This document shows positions 7,255 through 14,931 of a stretch of DNA of 64,000 bases, piece after piece. Source of the DNA: Paenibacillus sp. 1001270B_150601_E10 (GTDB lineage: Bacteria; Bacillota; Bacilli; Paenibacillales; Paenibacillaceae); contig NZ_JADMOL010000003.1 in assembly GCF_015558675.1 (NCBI RefSeq), positions 257,406 through 321,405 of the forward strand. The letters are read 5' to 3'. Each line of letters begins with the position of its first letter. The stretch's first letter is position 1. The position numbers and the translations under genes were made by a program. The notes below the pieces were generated by a model, which saw only the letters and a list, made by a program, of their open reading frames with translations, was not told where the DNA came from and ran no database searches.

Positions 7255-8556
7255 CTATTTACGATGTGTTAACGATCCAAGGACCTCATCCAAGGCCTTC
7301 AGCATCGCTTCAATATCTTCCCAAGGGGTTACCATCGCCGGCTGGAAGGCAAGCACGTTGCGGCCGACGCCATTTTTACCAATAATAAATCCTCTATCCT
7401 TCATGTTCTCCAGGATGATATCCGTCCATTCGGCGCTTTGCTGGTCATCAGCGCCCCGAACCTCAGCCCCTGCCATGAAGCCTTTGCCGCGGACATCCAC
7501 GATGGCGCTGTGCTTCGCTTGAAGCTCCTTGAGCCCTTCAATAAGCTTTCCCCCAATGTGTTGAGAGCGCTCGACTAAGCCCTCCTGTTCGATGTAATCC
7601 AAGACAGCAAGCGCTGTAGCAGAGGATACCGGATTGCCGCCAAAGGTAGACGCGGACGGGCGGTTCAAGCTCGCAGCGATCTCATCTGTCGTCGAGAAAG
7701 CACCGATCGGGATGCCGTTGCCTAATGCTTTCGCCATGGTCAGAATGTCGGGTACAATGCCAAAATGCTCGATGCCGAACATGCGGCCTGTGCGGCCATA
7801 GCCGGTTTGAATCTCATCTGCGATCAGCAGAATGCCATGCTTCTCGAGCATCGCCTTCATCTCGCTGAAGTACCAATCCGGCGGGACGATCATTCCACCG
7901 TTGCCTTGTATCGGCTCCACAATCATGGCAGCGAACGTGTCCCCCTTCTCCGCAAGCACATCTGCAAGCGCGTCCAAGGAGCGGCGCGCAGCCGATTCCA
8001 CGTCCATTGAAGCATCATAGGGGCGCGGGATAAACGTTGTGACTTCTTTATCCAAGAAGTCATCCGTACGCCACATCGGGATGCCCGTTACATTCATGGT
8101 CAAGAATGTACGTCCATGAAGGCCGTATTCCAGCGCCAAGAAGCTGCGGCGCTTCGTGTGCATGCGAGCGACGAGCAGCGCGCCCTCATTTGCCTCAGAG
8201 CCGCTGTTTACGAAGAACGTACGCTTCAGATTGCCTGGCAGAATGCCGTTAGCGAGTCGTTCTGCCAAGTCTACCATCGGCTGCGTAAGATAGATCGTTG
8301 ACGTATGCTGAAGCTTCTGAAGCTGCTCAATCGTCCGTCCCGTAATCGCCTCGTTGCAGTGTCCGCAAGCTACGACGGATACACCTGTGAAGAAATCAAC
8401 ATAAGACTTGCCTTCCTGATCGTACAATTTATGCATCTTGCCGCCTACAATCTGAGGCGGGTTCTTATAAAAATTAGCCGTACATGGGTAGCCATATTGC
8501 TTGCGCTTCGCCACGATGGCCTCTGGCCCGATATACGCTTGATCCTCATGTGTCAT
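7255..8556 (-). CDS. Class III PLP-dependent aminotransferase
   Basis: A 433-residue fold-type I aminotransferase of the ornithine/GABA/AGXT2 group. The PLP phosphate loop NSGSEANEGAL (about 115-125), the aspartate in ADEIQTGYGRTG (about 243-254) and the Schiff-base lysine in TMAKALGNGIPIGAF are all present, as is the TFGGNP block near residue 305. It transfers an amino group between a terminal amine or alanine-type donor and a keto acid such as glyoxylate or pyruvate; the substrate cannot be set from sequence. GAGGTG lies 7 bases before the ATG. It sits between the U32 gene (186 bases upstream) and the UbiA gene (17 bases downstream), an unusual setting for a simple amino-acid catabolic enzyme. 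Confidence 0.88.
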   Translation of the reverse strand: MTHEDQAYIGPEAIVAKRKQYGYPCTANFYKNPPQIVGGKMHKLYDQEGKSYVDFFTGVSVVACGHCNEAITGRTIEQLQKLQHTSTIYLTQPMVDLAERLANGILPGNLKRTFFVNSGSEANEGALLVARMHTKRRSFLALEYGLHGRTFLTMNVTGIPMWRTDDFLDKEVTTFIPRPYDASMDVESAARRSLDALADVLAEKGDTFAAMIVEPIQGNGGMIVPPDWYFSEMKAMLEKHGILLIADEIQTGYGRTGRMFGIEHFGIVPDILTMAKALGNGIPIGAFSTTDEIAASLNRPSASTFGGNPVSSATALAVLDYIEQEGLVERSQHIGGKLIEGLKELQAKHSAIVDVRGKGFMAGAEVRGADDQQSAEWTDIILENMKDRGFIIGKNGVGRNVLAFQPAMVTPWEDIEAMLKALDEVLGSLTHRK

Positions 8557-8742
8557 GAATGTTCACCTCTTCAATGTATTGTCGTCCTACCGGAAGTCCG
8601 TGAAGAAGCGGCAGACTGATGAGCCTGCCGCCCTTGCATGGATGCCTTACCTAAGCTGTCTTCCTCTTCGCTGTCACGAGCCTGGCAGGATCTTAATGAA
8701 TCACAGAACTGCATGCCTCTCGCACCTGCTGTAGAGCAATAC

Positions 8743-10722
8743 CTACACTTCCGTCAGCTCAAGCTGCAAGGCATTGCCGAATTGGAGCGCGCCAAGCGTA
8801 TAGCCGGCATAGATCGGCTCCATCGTCTCAAAGAGCTTCTCGCATTGATCCAGGTTACGCGCAGCTTGGCGATATAGCCGCACAAGGCTGCGGAGCTGCT
8901 CGGTCGTATACGTCTTCCCTTCAATGCGGAAATGGTTTACGCCAGCCTCATGCAGCTCTCTCAAGAACGGCATGAAGCACAGCTCCTTCGATAGAGCCAA
9001 GTGATTGCGACCCGTTGCATCGCGATATACCGGATTCTCGCCTTTATCGGTGAGGAGCACAAGATAGCGATTATCGACATGCTTGTTGTCCTCCTGCGAG
9101 ATCGGCTCCATCTCTTCTGCATTCGCATATAAGTCATGCTCAAGATACATCACGATTGGTGAGCCATGAACGATAACTTCTGTTGGAATCTCCGGATGAC
9201 GCAGCAGCTTCGTCAAGTCATGAAGCGGAAGCTCAATCGACGGATTAATACGCTCGATGCCAAAGTGCTTCTGATAGAACGAAGCCGATGCATAGTTGTA
9301 GATATTCAAGTTGAAATCTGCGACCATCGGCAGCTCAAGATGACGGAACTTGTGAAGCGCTCCAATATTTGATACAAGCAGGCCATCCAGGCCATAGTTG
9401 TTATTCGCTTTGCCTTCCGACAAGAAATGATGGTACTGCTCCATATGAAGCTCGTTCATCATTCGAGGGGTGCCAAGAATGATCTGCGCATCCCCTTTTA
9501 CTGCCGTTAAAGCTTCAATATCATCGCGGCCGAATGGATGATCAGGCTGGAACACGTCTCCTGCTAGATAGATCGTGCCCGCGCCTACTTCTAATGCAGC
9601 ACGCGCCTGTTCGACATTGTTGACATGAACCGTGATTTGAGGAATTTCTTTATTCGGTACGTCACGTTTGGCTTGCTGAAGAGAGTCCTTCACTTGAAGT
9701 ATGCGATCTTCCTTCATTTCACGCTCAGCCGTAGGTGTGCTGAACACCTTGCCCGTACTATAAAATTTGCCTGTACCCTCATAACGGCGATTAATAAAGT
9801 CTAGACCCGGCTTGCCAAAAGCATAAGCCGTCGAGAAGTCGCGCTTGCGGTTCTCATACAGTGTATCGGAGCCTTCCTCTCGGTTATAGGCAAGCGGATC
9901 TGCAATGTAGCGGTCGATCGCATCTCCATAAGAATTAACAACCATAAGCAAGAACTCGATATCTCTCATGCGGCCTTCAATTTTAAAAGAGGTGATACCC
10001 GATTTGATGAGCTCTGGAATGTGCTCATACATATACATATCTTTTGCAGCGAGCGGGTATTCTGTAGGATAGACATTGCCGTCTTTCTTTACGCGATAAT
10101 CCCAGCGGCAAGGCTTCATGCAGCGCCCGCGGTTTGCGCTGTTGCCGAACAGCATCGAGCTGTAAAAGCAGTTGGCGCCGTGAACCGTACACATATCACC
10201 GTGAACAAAGTACTCGAACTCCATGCCGCTCTTTGCCTGCAGCACCTCAGCTGTCTTCAGGTCCATTTCACGGGATGCGACAATGCGGGTTACTCCCATC
10301 TCTTTAACGGCTTCAATCATCTCTAGATTGTGCACGTTCATCATAACCGAGGAATGAACCGGAATATTGGTATAATTCATCTCTTGAATCAAAGGGAATA
10401 CAGCCATATCCTGTGCAATGATTGCATCAGGACCCACCTCATTCAAGAAGGCAAAGTAGCGTTTTGCTTCCTCCAAGTCCTCTTCATTCAGCATGTTGTT
10501 CACTGTAATATAGGCACGCTTCCCGCGATCGTGAGCAAGCTGAACTGCTTCTCTTACCTCATCGTAGCTTAAGTTGTAGCCTTTTCGCATCATGCGCATG
10601 TTCAGGGATGGCCCCCCGAAATATACGGCATCACAGTTTGCGTCAATTACTGATTTAAATATTTCGAACGTACCGGCTGGAGCCAACAGCTCCACTTCTT
10701 TTCCGTTAAAATATCGCGCCAC
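8743..10722 (-). CDS. Peptidase U32-family Fe-S protein
   Basis: A 659-residue protein with the U32 N-terminal barrel (ELLAPAGTFEIFKSVIDAN, YFGG) and the conserved cysteine cluster CTVHGANC...GNSANRGRCMKPCRW around residues 178-208. In characterised relatives (UbiU/UbiV, TrhP, RlhA) this cluster binds a [4Fe-4S] centre used in oxygen-independent hydroxylation of ubiquinone precursors, tRNA or 23S rRNA; the old peptidase label is mostly historical. A further C-terminal region of about 300 residues follows, longer than the roughly 330-residue UbiU/V proteins. Translation starts at GTG after AGGGGGAA. An Fnr/Crp-like palindrome lies 60-80 bases upstream. As head of an operon with an aminotransferase and a UbiA prenyltransferase, a role in anaerobic quinone or RNA modification is a reasonable inference. 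Confidence 0.85.
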   Translation of the reverse strand: MARYFNGKEVELLAPAGTFEIFKSVIDANCDAVYFGGPSLNMRMMRKGYNLSYDEVREAVQLAHDRGKRAYITVNNMLNEEDLEEAKRYFAFLNEVGPDAIIAQDMAVFPLIQEMNYTNIPVHSSVMMNVHNLEMIEAVKEMGVTRIVASREMDLKTAEVLQAKSGMEFEYFVHGDMCTVHGANCFYSSMLFGNSANRGRCMKPCRWDYRVKKDGNVYPTEYPLAAKDMYMYEHIPELIKSGITSFKIEGRMRDIEFLLMVVNSYGDAIDRYIADPLAYNREEGSDTLYENRKRDFSTAYAFGKPGLDFINRRYEGTGKFYSTGKVFSTPTAEREMKEDRILQVKDSLQQAKRDVPNKEIPQITVHVNNVEQARAALEVGAGTIYLAGDVFQPDHPFGRDDIEALTAVKGDAQIILGTPRMMNELHMEQYHHFLSEGKANNNYGLDGLLVSNIGALHKFRHLELPMVADFNLNIYNYASASFYQKHFGIERINPSIELPLHDLTKLLRHPEIPTEVIVHGSPIVMYLEHDLYANAEEMEPISQEDNKHVDNRYLVLLTDKGENPVYRDATGRNHLALSKELCFMPFLRELHEAGVNHFRIEGKTYTTEQLRSLVRLYRQAARNLDQCEKLFETMEPIYAGYTLGALQFGNALQLELTEV

Positions 10723-10784
10723 AGTCCGTTCCCCCTAGTCCGTTAAAAATTGATATATTTAATTGTAACATATTTCACAATATT

Positions 10785-10800
10785 TGTGATGACATTCACA
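10785..10800 (-). promoter_or_regulatory. Fnr/Crp-type palindrome upstream of the U32 operon
   Basis: TGTGA-N6-TCACA is perfect at all ten conserved positions. Possible -10 hexamers on the minus strand (TACAAT 10762-10767, TTAAAT 10757-10762) put the box centre about 37 to 43 bases upstream of transcription start, the range of a class II activator site. A weaker half-conserved dyad (TTGTGA...TTACAA) lies just downstream at 10763-10780. Confidence 0.65.
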
Positions 10801-10900
10801 AAATGTTTGAACTCTCCTAGTATGCAGATATCTATGCTCGATATCAAAGCATGTAGGCGAGTCCATTAGCATTTATTTTATCAAATGGCCCAAGGTGTCT

Positions 10901-11692
10901 TTATAGGACAATCATCATAGACAACAGGATAACGAACAACAGCACAAACACCGTGTCTAGGACTGACCACTGCAAGGTTCGAAGAGAGGTCCGCTTTGCG
11001 TCTAAGACGTAACCTCTCGCTTCCATTGCCATTACAAGTTCCTCCGCCCGTCGGAACGCGCCGACCGTTACCGGCACCATAAGTGTAAGCAGCATTTTAG
11101 CCTTTTCGATTAGCTTCAAGTCCTGGTAATCTGCTCCGCGAGAAGCCTGTGCCTTCAAAAGCTTCTCAGCCTCTTGGAAGATAGTCGGTATAAAACGAAG
11201 CGAAATCGTAATCATCATCGTCCAGGACTGTGCAGATACCCCAATAATGGACAGAGGCTTAAGCGCCGATTCCAATCCTAAATTCAGCTCAATTGGCGTC
11301 GTCGTAAACGTCAGGATCGAGGTGAACGAGATCAGGAGAAACATCCGCCATGCTGCATATAGGCCGAGAAGCACACCTTCGCTTGTAATCCGAAAGCTCC
11401 CCCATTGCAGCCATATGTCTCCTCCATGCTCAAACAAGGTATAGAACAAAAACATGAAGGCCATAAGCGGCCACAGCGGCTTAGCAGCGCGTATATATCG
11501 AGTTAGCGGTACTCGGGAGCTGAGGAGGACAATTACCGCGAATGCCGTAAGGATACTTAGCTCCAATCCGCGAGACGCCAAGATTACCGCTATCAAAAAC
11601 AGAACCATTGCGCCTAGCTTCGCTCTTGGGTCCAAGCGATGAATCCATGAATCCGCCGCCACGTAGCGTCCCATCACCATTCTGGCCTGCAT
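10901..11692 (-). CDS. ecfT: ECF transporter transmembrane component EcfT
   Basis: A 263-residue membrane protein with five or more spans and the two Ala-Arg-Gly-type coupling motifs of EcfT, ASRGADY (about 186-192) and EARGYV (about 227-232), which contact the two ATPases. It is the shared transmembrane scaffold of an energy-coupling-factor importer that works with interchangeable S components for vitamins such as riboflavin. It starts 3 bases after ecfA2, so the three ECF genes form one transcript. No S component such as RibU lies in the window. In many Bacillota the ecfA1-ecfA2-ecfT set sits beside ribosomal protein genes and truA; here it does not, which suggests a second, dedicated copy. 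Confidence 0.92.
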   Translation of the reverse strand: MQARMVMGRYVAADSWIHRLDPRAKLGAMVLFLIAVILASRGLELSILTAFAVIVLLSSRVPLTRYIRAAKPLWPLMAFMFLFYTLFEHGGDIWLQWGSFRITSEGVLLGLYAAWRMFLLISFTSILTFTTTPIELNLGLESALKPLSIIGVSAQSWTMMITISLRFIPTIFQEAEKLLKAQASRGADYQDLKLIEKAKMLLTLMVPVTVGAFRRAEELVMAMEARGYVLDAKRTSLRTLQWSVLDTVFVLLFVILLSMMIVL

Positions 11693-11695
11693 GTT

Positions 11696-12688
11696 CTACC
11701 CCTCCTCTCCTGTATGGACTGTCTGCACCGCTTTAGCTGCGGATTCTTGATGTTTGAAGCCAGCAGCTGCAGGAGCTTCCTCACGGTCCGTGTGCAACGA
11801 TTGCTCCGCTTTCTCGTTGACAGCCCCCTTCAAAACATCCAGCTCACACAGCCAGTCGACCCATTCCTCGAGATGGCAAGGCATCTCCCTTGCTGGAATC
11901 CCTGTCTTCCTGCTCGCTTCAAGTGCTAAAGTCATCACAGCGGGCTCAATGATGCCTGCTTCGGCTAAGCGTTCCGGTGCATCCATTAACTGCTCCTTGG
12001 ACCCGACGAACGTCACGGTTCCTTCCTTCATCAGCACAAACTGATCCGCATAGCAAAATACTTCATCCAAGCGATGCGTAACCATCACAACCGTTCGGCC
12101 TTCCTCTCGTCTTAGCCTCTGAAGCAGCTCGATCAGCTCCTTTCGGCTTACAGGATCAAGCGTAGCTGTGGGTTCATCCAGCACCAGCAGCTCTGGCTTC
12201 GAGGCAAGCACCGTGGCAATGGCTACCTTGCGGATCTGGCCACCAGACAGCTCGAATGGACTTCGCTCTAAGAGCTCAGCAGGCAGCCCAACCTCAGCTA
12301 ATGCTGTTCTTGCTGCCTCGCGCGCCTCCTCTTGCGAGCTCCCAAATTGGATCGGGCCGAACATCAAGTCTTTTTCCACGGTCTCCTCGAACAGCTGCTG
12401 CTCTGGAAATTGGAACACGAGCCCGACACGGCTCCGGAGTCCCTTGAGCCCCTTTTTCTTCTGTCCTGCTTCAAAGATAATATCGAGCACTTGAATTTGG
12501 CCCTCTGTCGGCTGATAGATGCCATTAAAATGTTGAAGCAAAGTAGACTTCCCCGATCCGGTAGACCCTAAGATTGCATAGAACTGTCCAGGCTCTAGTT
12601 CGAGGTTGACGTCTTTTAATGCATAGGGCCTCCCCTTATCATCATCACGATATTGATAATGCAAATTTCTCGTGGTTATGATGGCCAT
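11696..12688 (-). CDS. ecfA2: ECF transporter ATPase EcfA2, with long C-terminal tail
   Basis: A 330-residue ABC ATPase with Walker A GSTGSGKST (about 41-49), Q-loop FQFPEQQLFE, signature LSGGQIRKVA and Walker B LLVLDEPTATLDP. The FPEQQLFEETV block is typical of EcfA2. It overlaps ecfA1 by 13 bases. EcfA2 proteins are normally about 280-290 residues; this one has roughly 40 extra C-terminal residues rich in Glu, Ala and Gln with no recognisable domain. It pairs with EcfA1 as a heterodimer that powers EcfT. Confidence 0.92.
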   Translation of the reverse strand: MAIITTRNLHYQYRDDDKGRPYALKDVNLELEPGQFYAILGSTGSGKSTLLQHFNGIYQPTEGQIQVLDIIFEAGQKKKGLKGLRSRVGLVFQFPEQQLFEETVEKDLMFGPIQFGSSQEEAREAARTALAEVGLPAELLERSPFELSGGQIRKVAIATVLASKPELLVLDEPTATLDPVSRKELIELLQRLRREEGRTVVMVTHRLDEVFCYADQFVLMKEGTVTFVGSKEQLMDAPERLAEAGIIEPAVMTLALEASRKTGIPAREMPCHLEEWVDWLCELDVLKGAVNEKAEQSLHTDREEAPAAAGFKHQESAAKAVQTVHTGEEG

Positions 12689-13485
12689 AAGACGTTCACC
12701 AACTCTCTCTCATCTTCCATCGGCTCGATAGCAAAGCCCTTCTTGTGTAAAGCCATCGTTAGCGCAAGTGCAAAGGGCGGCACGAGCTTGCACTCATAAG
12801 CAAGCTCCTCCTGCTCGAACAGCTCCATAGGCGTCATATCTGCCGCAACTTGCCCATTCTTGATGACGATGGCCCGTTCAGATGCCAAAATTTCCTCTGC
12901 ATCATGCGTTACGGAGATAATCGTCATATTACGCTCCTGATGCAGCCTCTTCAATTGAACCATCATCGACTGCTTTGAGCGCTCATCAAGCATGGAGGTC
13001 GCTTCATCCCAGATCATAATATCCGGCTTAAGCACCAATAGTCCTGCAATGGCAACACGCTGCTTTTGACCTCCGGATAACGAAGCCGGATGGCGGTCAA
13101 GCCATTCTACAATGCCAAGCTCGTGTGCAACCTCCTCAATCCGCGCGATCATTTCGTCTCTAGGAATGGCCCGGTTCTCAAGGCCAAACGCAATATCATC
13201 CCTCACCGTGGTCGCGATAAACTGATTATCAGGATTCTGAAAGAGATAGCCGACACGCTTTCTGACATCGTGGATATGCTCATTCGCAACAGGCAGATCG
13301 TGAACCGATATTTTCCCCGAGGCAGGTCTTAGCAGACCATTAATCAGCTTGACCAATGTGGATTTCCCTGCTCCATTAGGACCGACAATGGACACCCATT
13401 GCCCTTGTTCAATATGTAAACATAGATCATGGAATAATGCTTCTTGCTTCGGATAATGAAAGGCGATATGTTCCATCCGAATCAT
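12676..13485 (-). CDS. ecfA1: ECF transporter ATPase EcfA1
   Basis: A 269-residue ABC ATPase: Walker A GPNGAGKST (about 36-44), FQNPDNQFIATTV Q-loop block typical of EcfA1, signature LSGGQKQRVAIA and Walker B IMIWDEATSMLD. First gene of the ecfA1-ecfA2-ecfT transcript, with a GGAGGGGG ribosome site before its ATG. It follows the NusG_II/Gx pair on the same strand after a 245-base gap that holds two hairpins. That neighbourhood, rather than a ribosomal operon, suggests the module serves flavin or a related S component here. Confidence 0.93.
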   Translation of the reverse strand: MIRMEHIAFHYPKQEALFHDLCLHIEQGQWVSIVGPNGAGKSTLVKLINGLLRPASGKISVHDLPVANEHIHDVRKRVGYLFQNPDNQFIATTVRDDIAFGLENRAIPRDEMIARIEEVAHELGIVEWLDRHPASLSGGQKQRVAIAGLLVLKPDIMIWDEATSMLDERSKQSMMVQLKRLHQERNMTIISVTHDAEEILASERAIVIKNGQVAADMTPMELFEQEELAYECKLVPPFALALTMALHKKGFAIEPMEDERELVNVLWPS

Positions 13486-13534
13486 AAGGAACCCCCTCCC
13501 TCAGGCGAGTGGAATTTCACGCTCATACATGCGG

Positions 13535-13584
13535 AGAAAACCTCTATTCAGGCCATTCATCAAGGAACGGCCCGCATATAGAGG
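13535..13584 (-). terminator. Hairpin with T-run in the ecfA1 leader (possible attenuator)
   Basis: CCTCTAT (13541-13547) pairs with ATAGAGG (13578-13584), with a further GGCC-type inner stem, followed on the minus strand by TTTTCT. It ends about 50 bases before ecfA1, so it may be an attenuator rather than a gene-end terminator. No known riboswitch core was recognised upstream. Confidence 0.45.
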
Positions 13585-13659
13585 CAATGTTGTCGTTCAT
13601 ATGAACGCTGGCTTCAACCAAGTACGAAGCGTTTGCATTCTATTATGCGCTAAATAAGC

Positions 13660-13697
13660 AGAAACGCCCAGCACGTCTTGCGACGATCGGCGTTTCT
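13660..13697 (-). terminator. Terminator after the Gx transporter gene
   Basis: AGAAACGCC (13660-13668) pairs with GGCGTTTCT (13689-13697) about 35 bases after the stop codon; the T-run (TGCTTATTT) is weak. Confidence 0.55.
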
Positions 13698-13730
13698 TCA
13701 TCGTGTCTGTCTATAGCTTAGATGTTTATC

Positions 13731-14291
13731 TTAATACGTATCAGGGACAAATGGTTCGAACAGCGACTGTTTGGACAGCGCTTGAACCACATATTTGACT
13801 GCAATTCCAATAAAGATCCCCGTAACCACTCCTAGCAGCATGAGTGGCGGCAGATAATAGAAGATCTTGCCTGTCTTGAAGACCATGACCGCAGCCGTAA
13901 GCTGACCGGCATTATGGGCAACCCCTCCAACGACACTGATGCCGATTAGGCTTATTCTGCCCCGACCGATCTTCATTAACCCATACATAACGACAAAGCT
14001 GAAGATGGCACCCAAGAAGCTGAACAGGAATGCGGAAAATGTGCCTAGGATCAGCGATGTGATGACGGTCTTAAGGATGATTAGAGCGAAAGCGTCGCGG
14101 CCTCTTAAAAAGTACAGGCAGGTCAACACCATAACATTTGCAAGGCCAAGCTTTGCTCCAGGTACGGCAAAAGGAAGCGGAATAAAAGATTCAATAATGC
14201 CTAAAACGACCGCTACTGCGCTGAATATGGCAATAATAACGGTCTTTTTTAGACGCAAGGAAGAATCATTCAGGTTATCCGACGACGGCAT
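13731..14291 (-). CDS. Gx transporter family membrane protein (EetB-like; also called heptaprenyl diphosphate synthase component I family)
   Basis: A 186-residue membrane protein with five or six spans and the signature PFAVPGAKLGLANV near residues 40-53 plus GGVAHNAGQLTAA near 121-133, both hallmarks of the Hpre_diP_synt_I/Gx transporter family. The fold resembles ECF S components. As I recall, the homologue in Listeria-type flavin-based extracellular electron transfer loci is called EetB and sits next to the NusG_II protein EetA, as here. Its ATG overlaps the end of the NusG_II gene by 17 bases. The family call is firm; the electron-transfer role is inferred from context. Confidence 0.82.
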   Translation of the reverse strand: MPSSDNLNDSSLRLKKTVIIAIFSAVAVVLGIIESFIPLPFAVPGAKLGLANVMVLTCLYFLRGRDAFALIILKTVITSLILGTFSAFLFSFLGAIFSFVVMYGLMKIGRGRISLIGISVVGGVAHNAGQLTAAVMVFKTGKIFYYLPPLMLLGVVTGIFIGIAVKYVVQALSKQSLFEPFVPDTY

Positions 14292-14673
14292 CGAGATCCC
14301 CCTCCTCCCCGCTAGGACTTACAATCTCAACGAGCACGCGGTGCGGCAGGCATACGATCGTATCTCCATTGCGTGACACAAAGCCAAAGGTTAAGCATAC
14401 TTTATCCGGACAGTCGGCATCGATCATTTCGATCCCGCCATCATGAACCTTAAGCAGGTTATAGTGGCCATCAGCCGTTTCAACCTTAATCTCCTGCTCT
14501 TTATCCGAAAGCTCAACGGACTTGTAGTGCTCGCCATTTACCGTTATGACTGCAACGAGGTTATCCCCTTTGTGCAAATTTTCACTTGTATTTTGGAACA
14601 GCCATTTTGGAACCATAAACGCTAATGCAGCGACAATAACGACGCCAATCAGGATGATATCTCCACGCTTCAT
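14275..14673 (-). CDS. NusG domain II-containing small membrane-anchored protein (EetA-like)
   Basis: A 132-residue protein with one N-terminal membrane span (about residues 6-25) and an extracytoplasmic NusG_II domain. It has the family's typical CPDKVC motif (about 88-93) and ends with a CLPHRVLVEI strand. NusG_II proteins occur next to ApbE and Gx transporter genes in flavin-based electron transfer loci and Rnf-like clusters. The gene overlaps the Gx transporter gene and is divergent from apbE across a 200-base promoter region. A GGAG site precedes the ATG. Function is inferred from context. Confidence 0.82.
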   Translation of the reverse strand: MKRGDIILIGVVIVAALAFMVPKWLFQNTSENLHKGDNLVAVITVNGEHYKSVELSDKEQEIKVETADGHYNLLKVHDGGIEMIDADCPDKVCLTFGFVSRNGDTIVCLPHRVLVEIVSPSGEEGDLDAVVG

Positions 14674-14731
14674 AGGGTTTGACTCCTTGCATTAAAAATA
14701 AATAGGAAACTTTTGAAGTATTGCCTTTGCC

Positions 14732-14760
14732 ATTATACAACTTTGTGAACATTGGTTCAA
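14732..14760 (-). promoter_or_regulatory. Sigma-A promoter for the NusG_II/Gx genes
   Basis: TTGAAC (14755-14760) and TATAAT (14732-14737) on the minus strand, separated by 17 bases, about 60 bases before the start codon. Confidence 0.75.
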
Positions 14761-14844
14761 TCTTCGCACATGCGGTTAACGTGTCATTCCCGTGAACACT
14801 TGATCCATTTCTTGACAATGGAATCAACAGCATGATTCGAATCC

Positions 14845-14874
14845 TTTTCAATCTTATCACATAACTGCTATAAT
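14845..14874 (+). promoter_or_regulatory. Extended -10 promoter of apbE
   Basis: TGCTATAAT gives a TG-extended perfect -10 (14869-14874), with a weak TTTTCA -35 18 bases upstream. The transcription start near 14881 lies after the upstream ATG at 14878 and so supports the ATG at 14932. Confidence 0.7.
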
Positions 14875-14931
14875 TATATGCTTGTTAGCAATACTAAGGT
14901 AAGTGATCTTTTTTACACGGAGGAACCATGC

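Noticed and set aside
10763..10780. Rex-type operator (TTGTGAAATATGTTACAA)
   Set aside because: Two mismatches in the second half; the adjacent perfect Fnr/Crp palindrome explains the site better.
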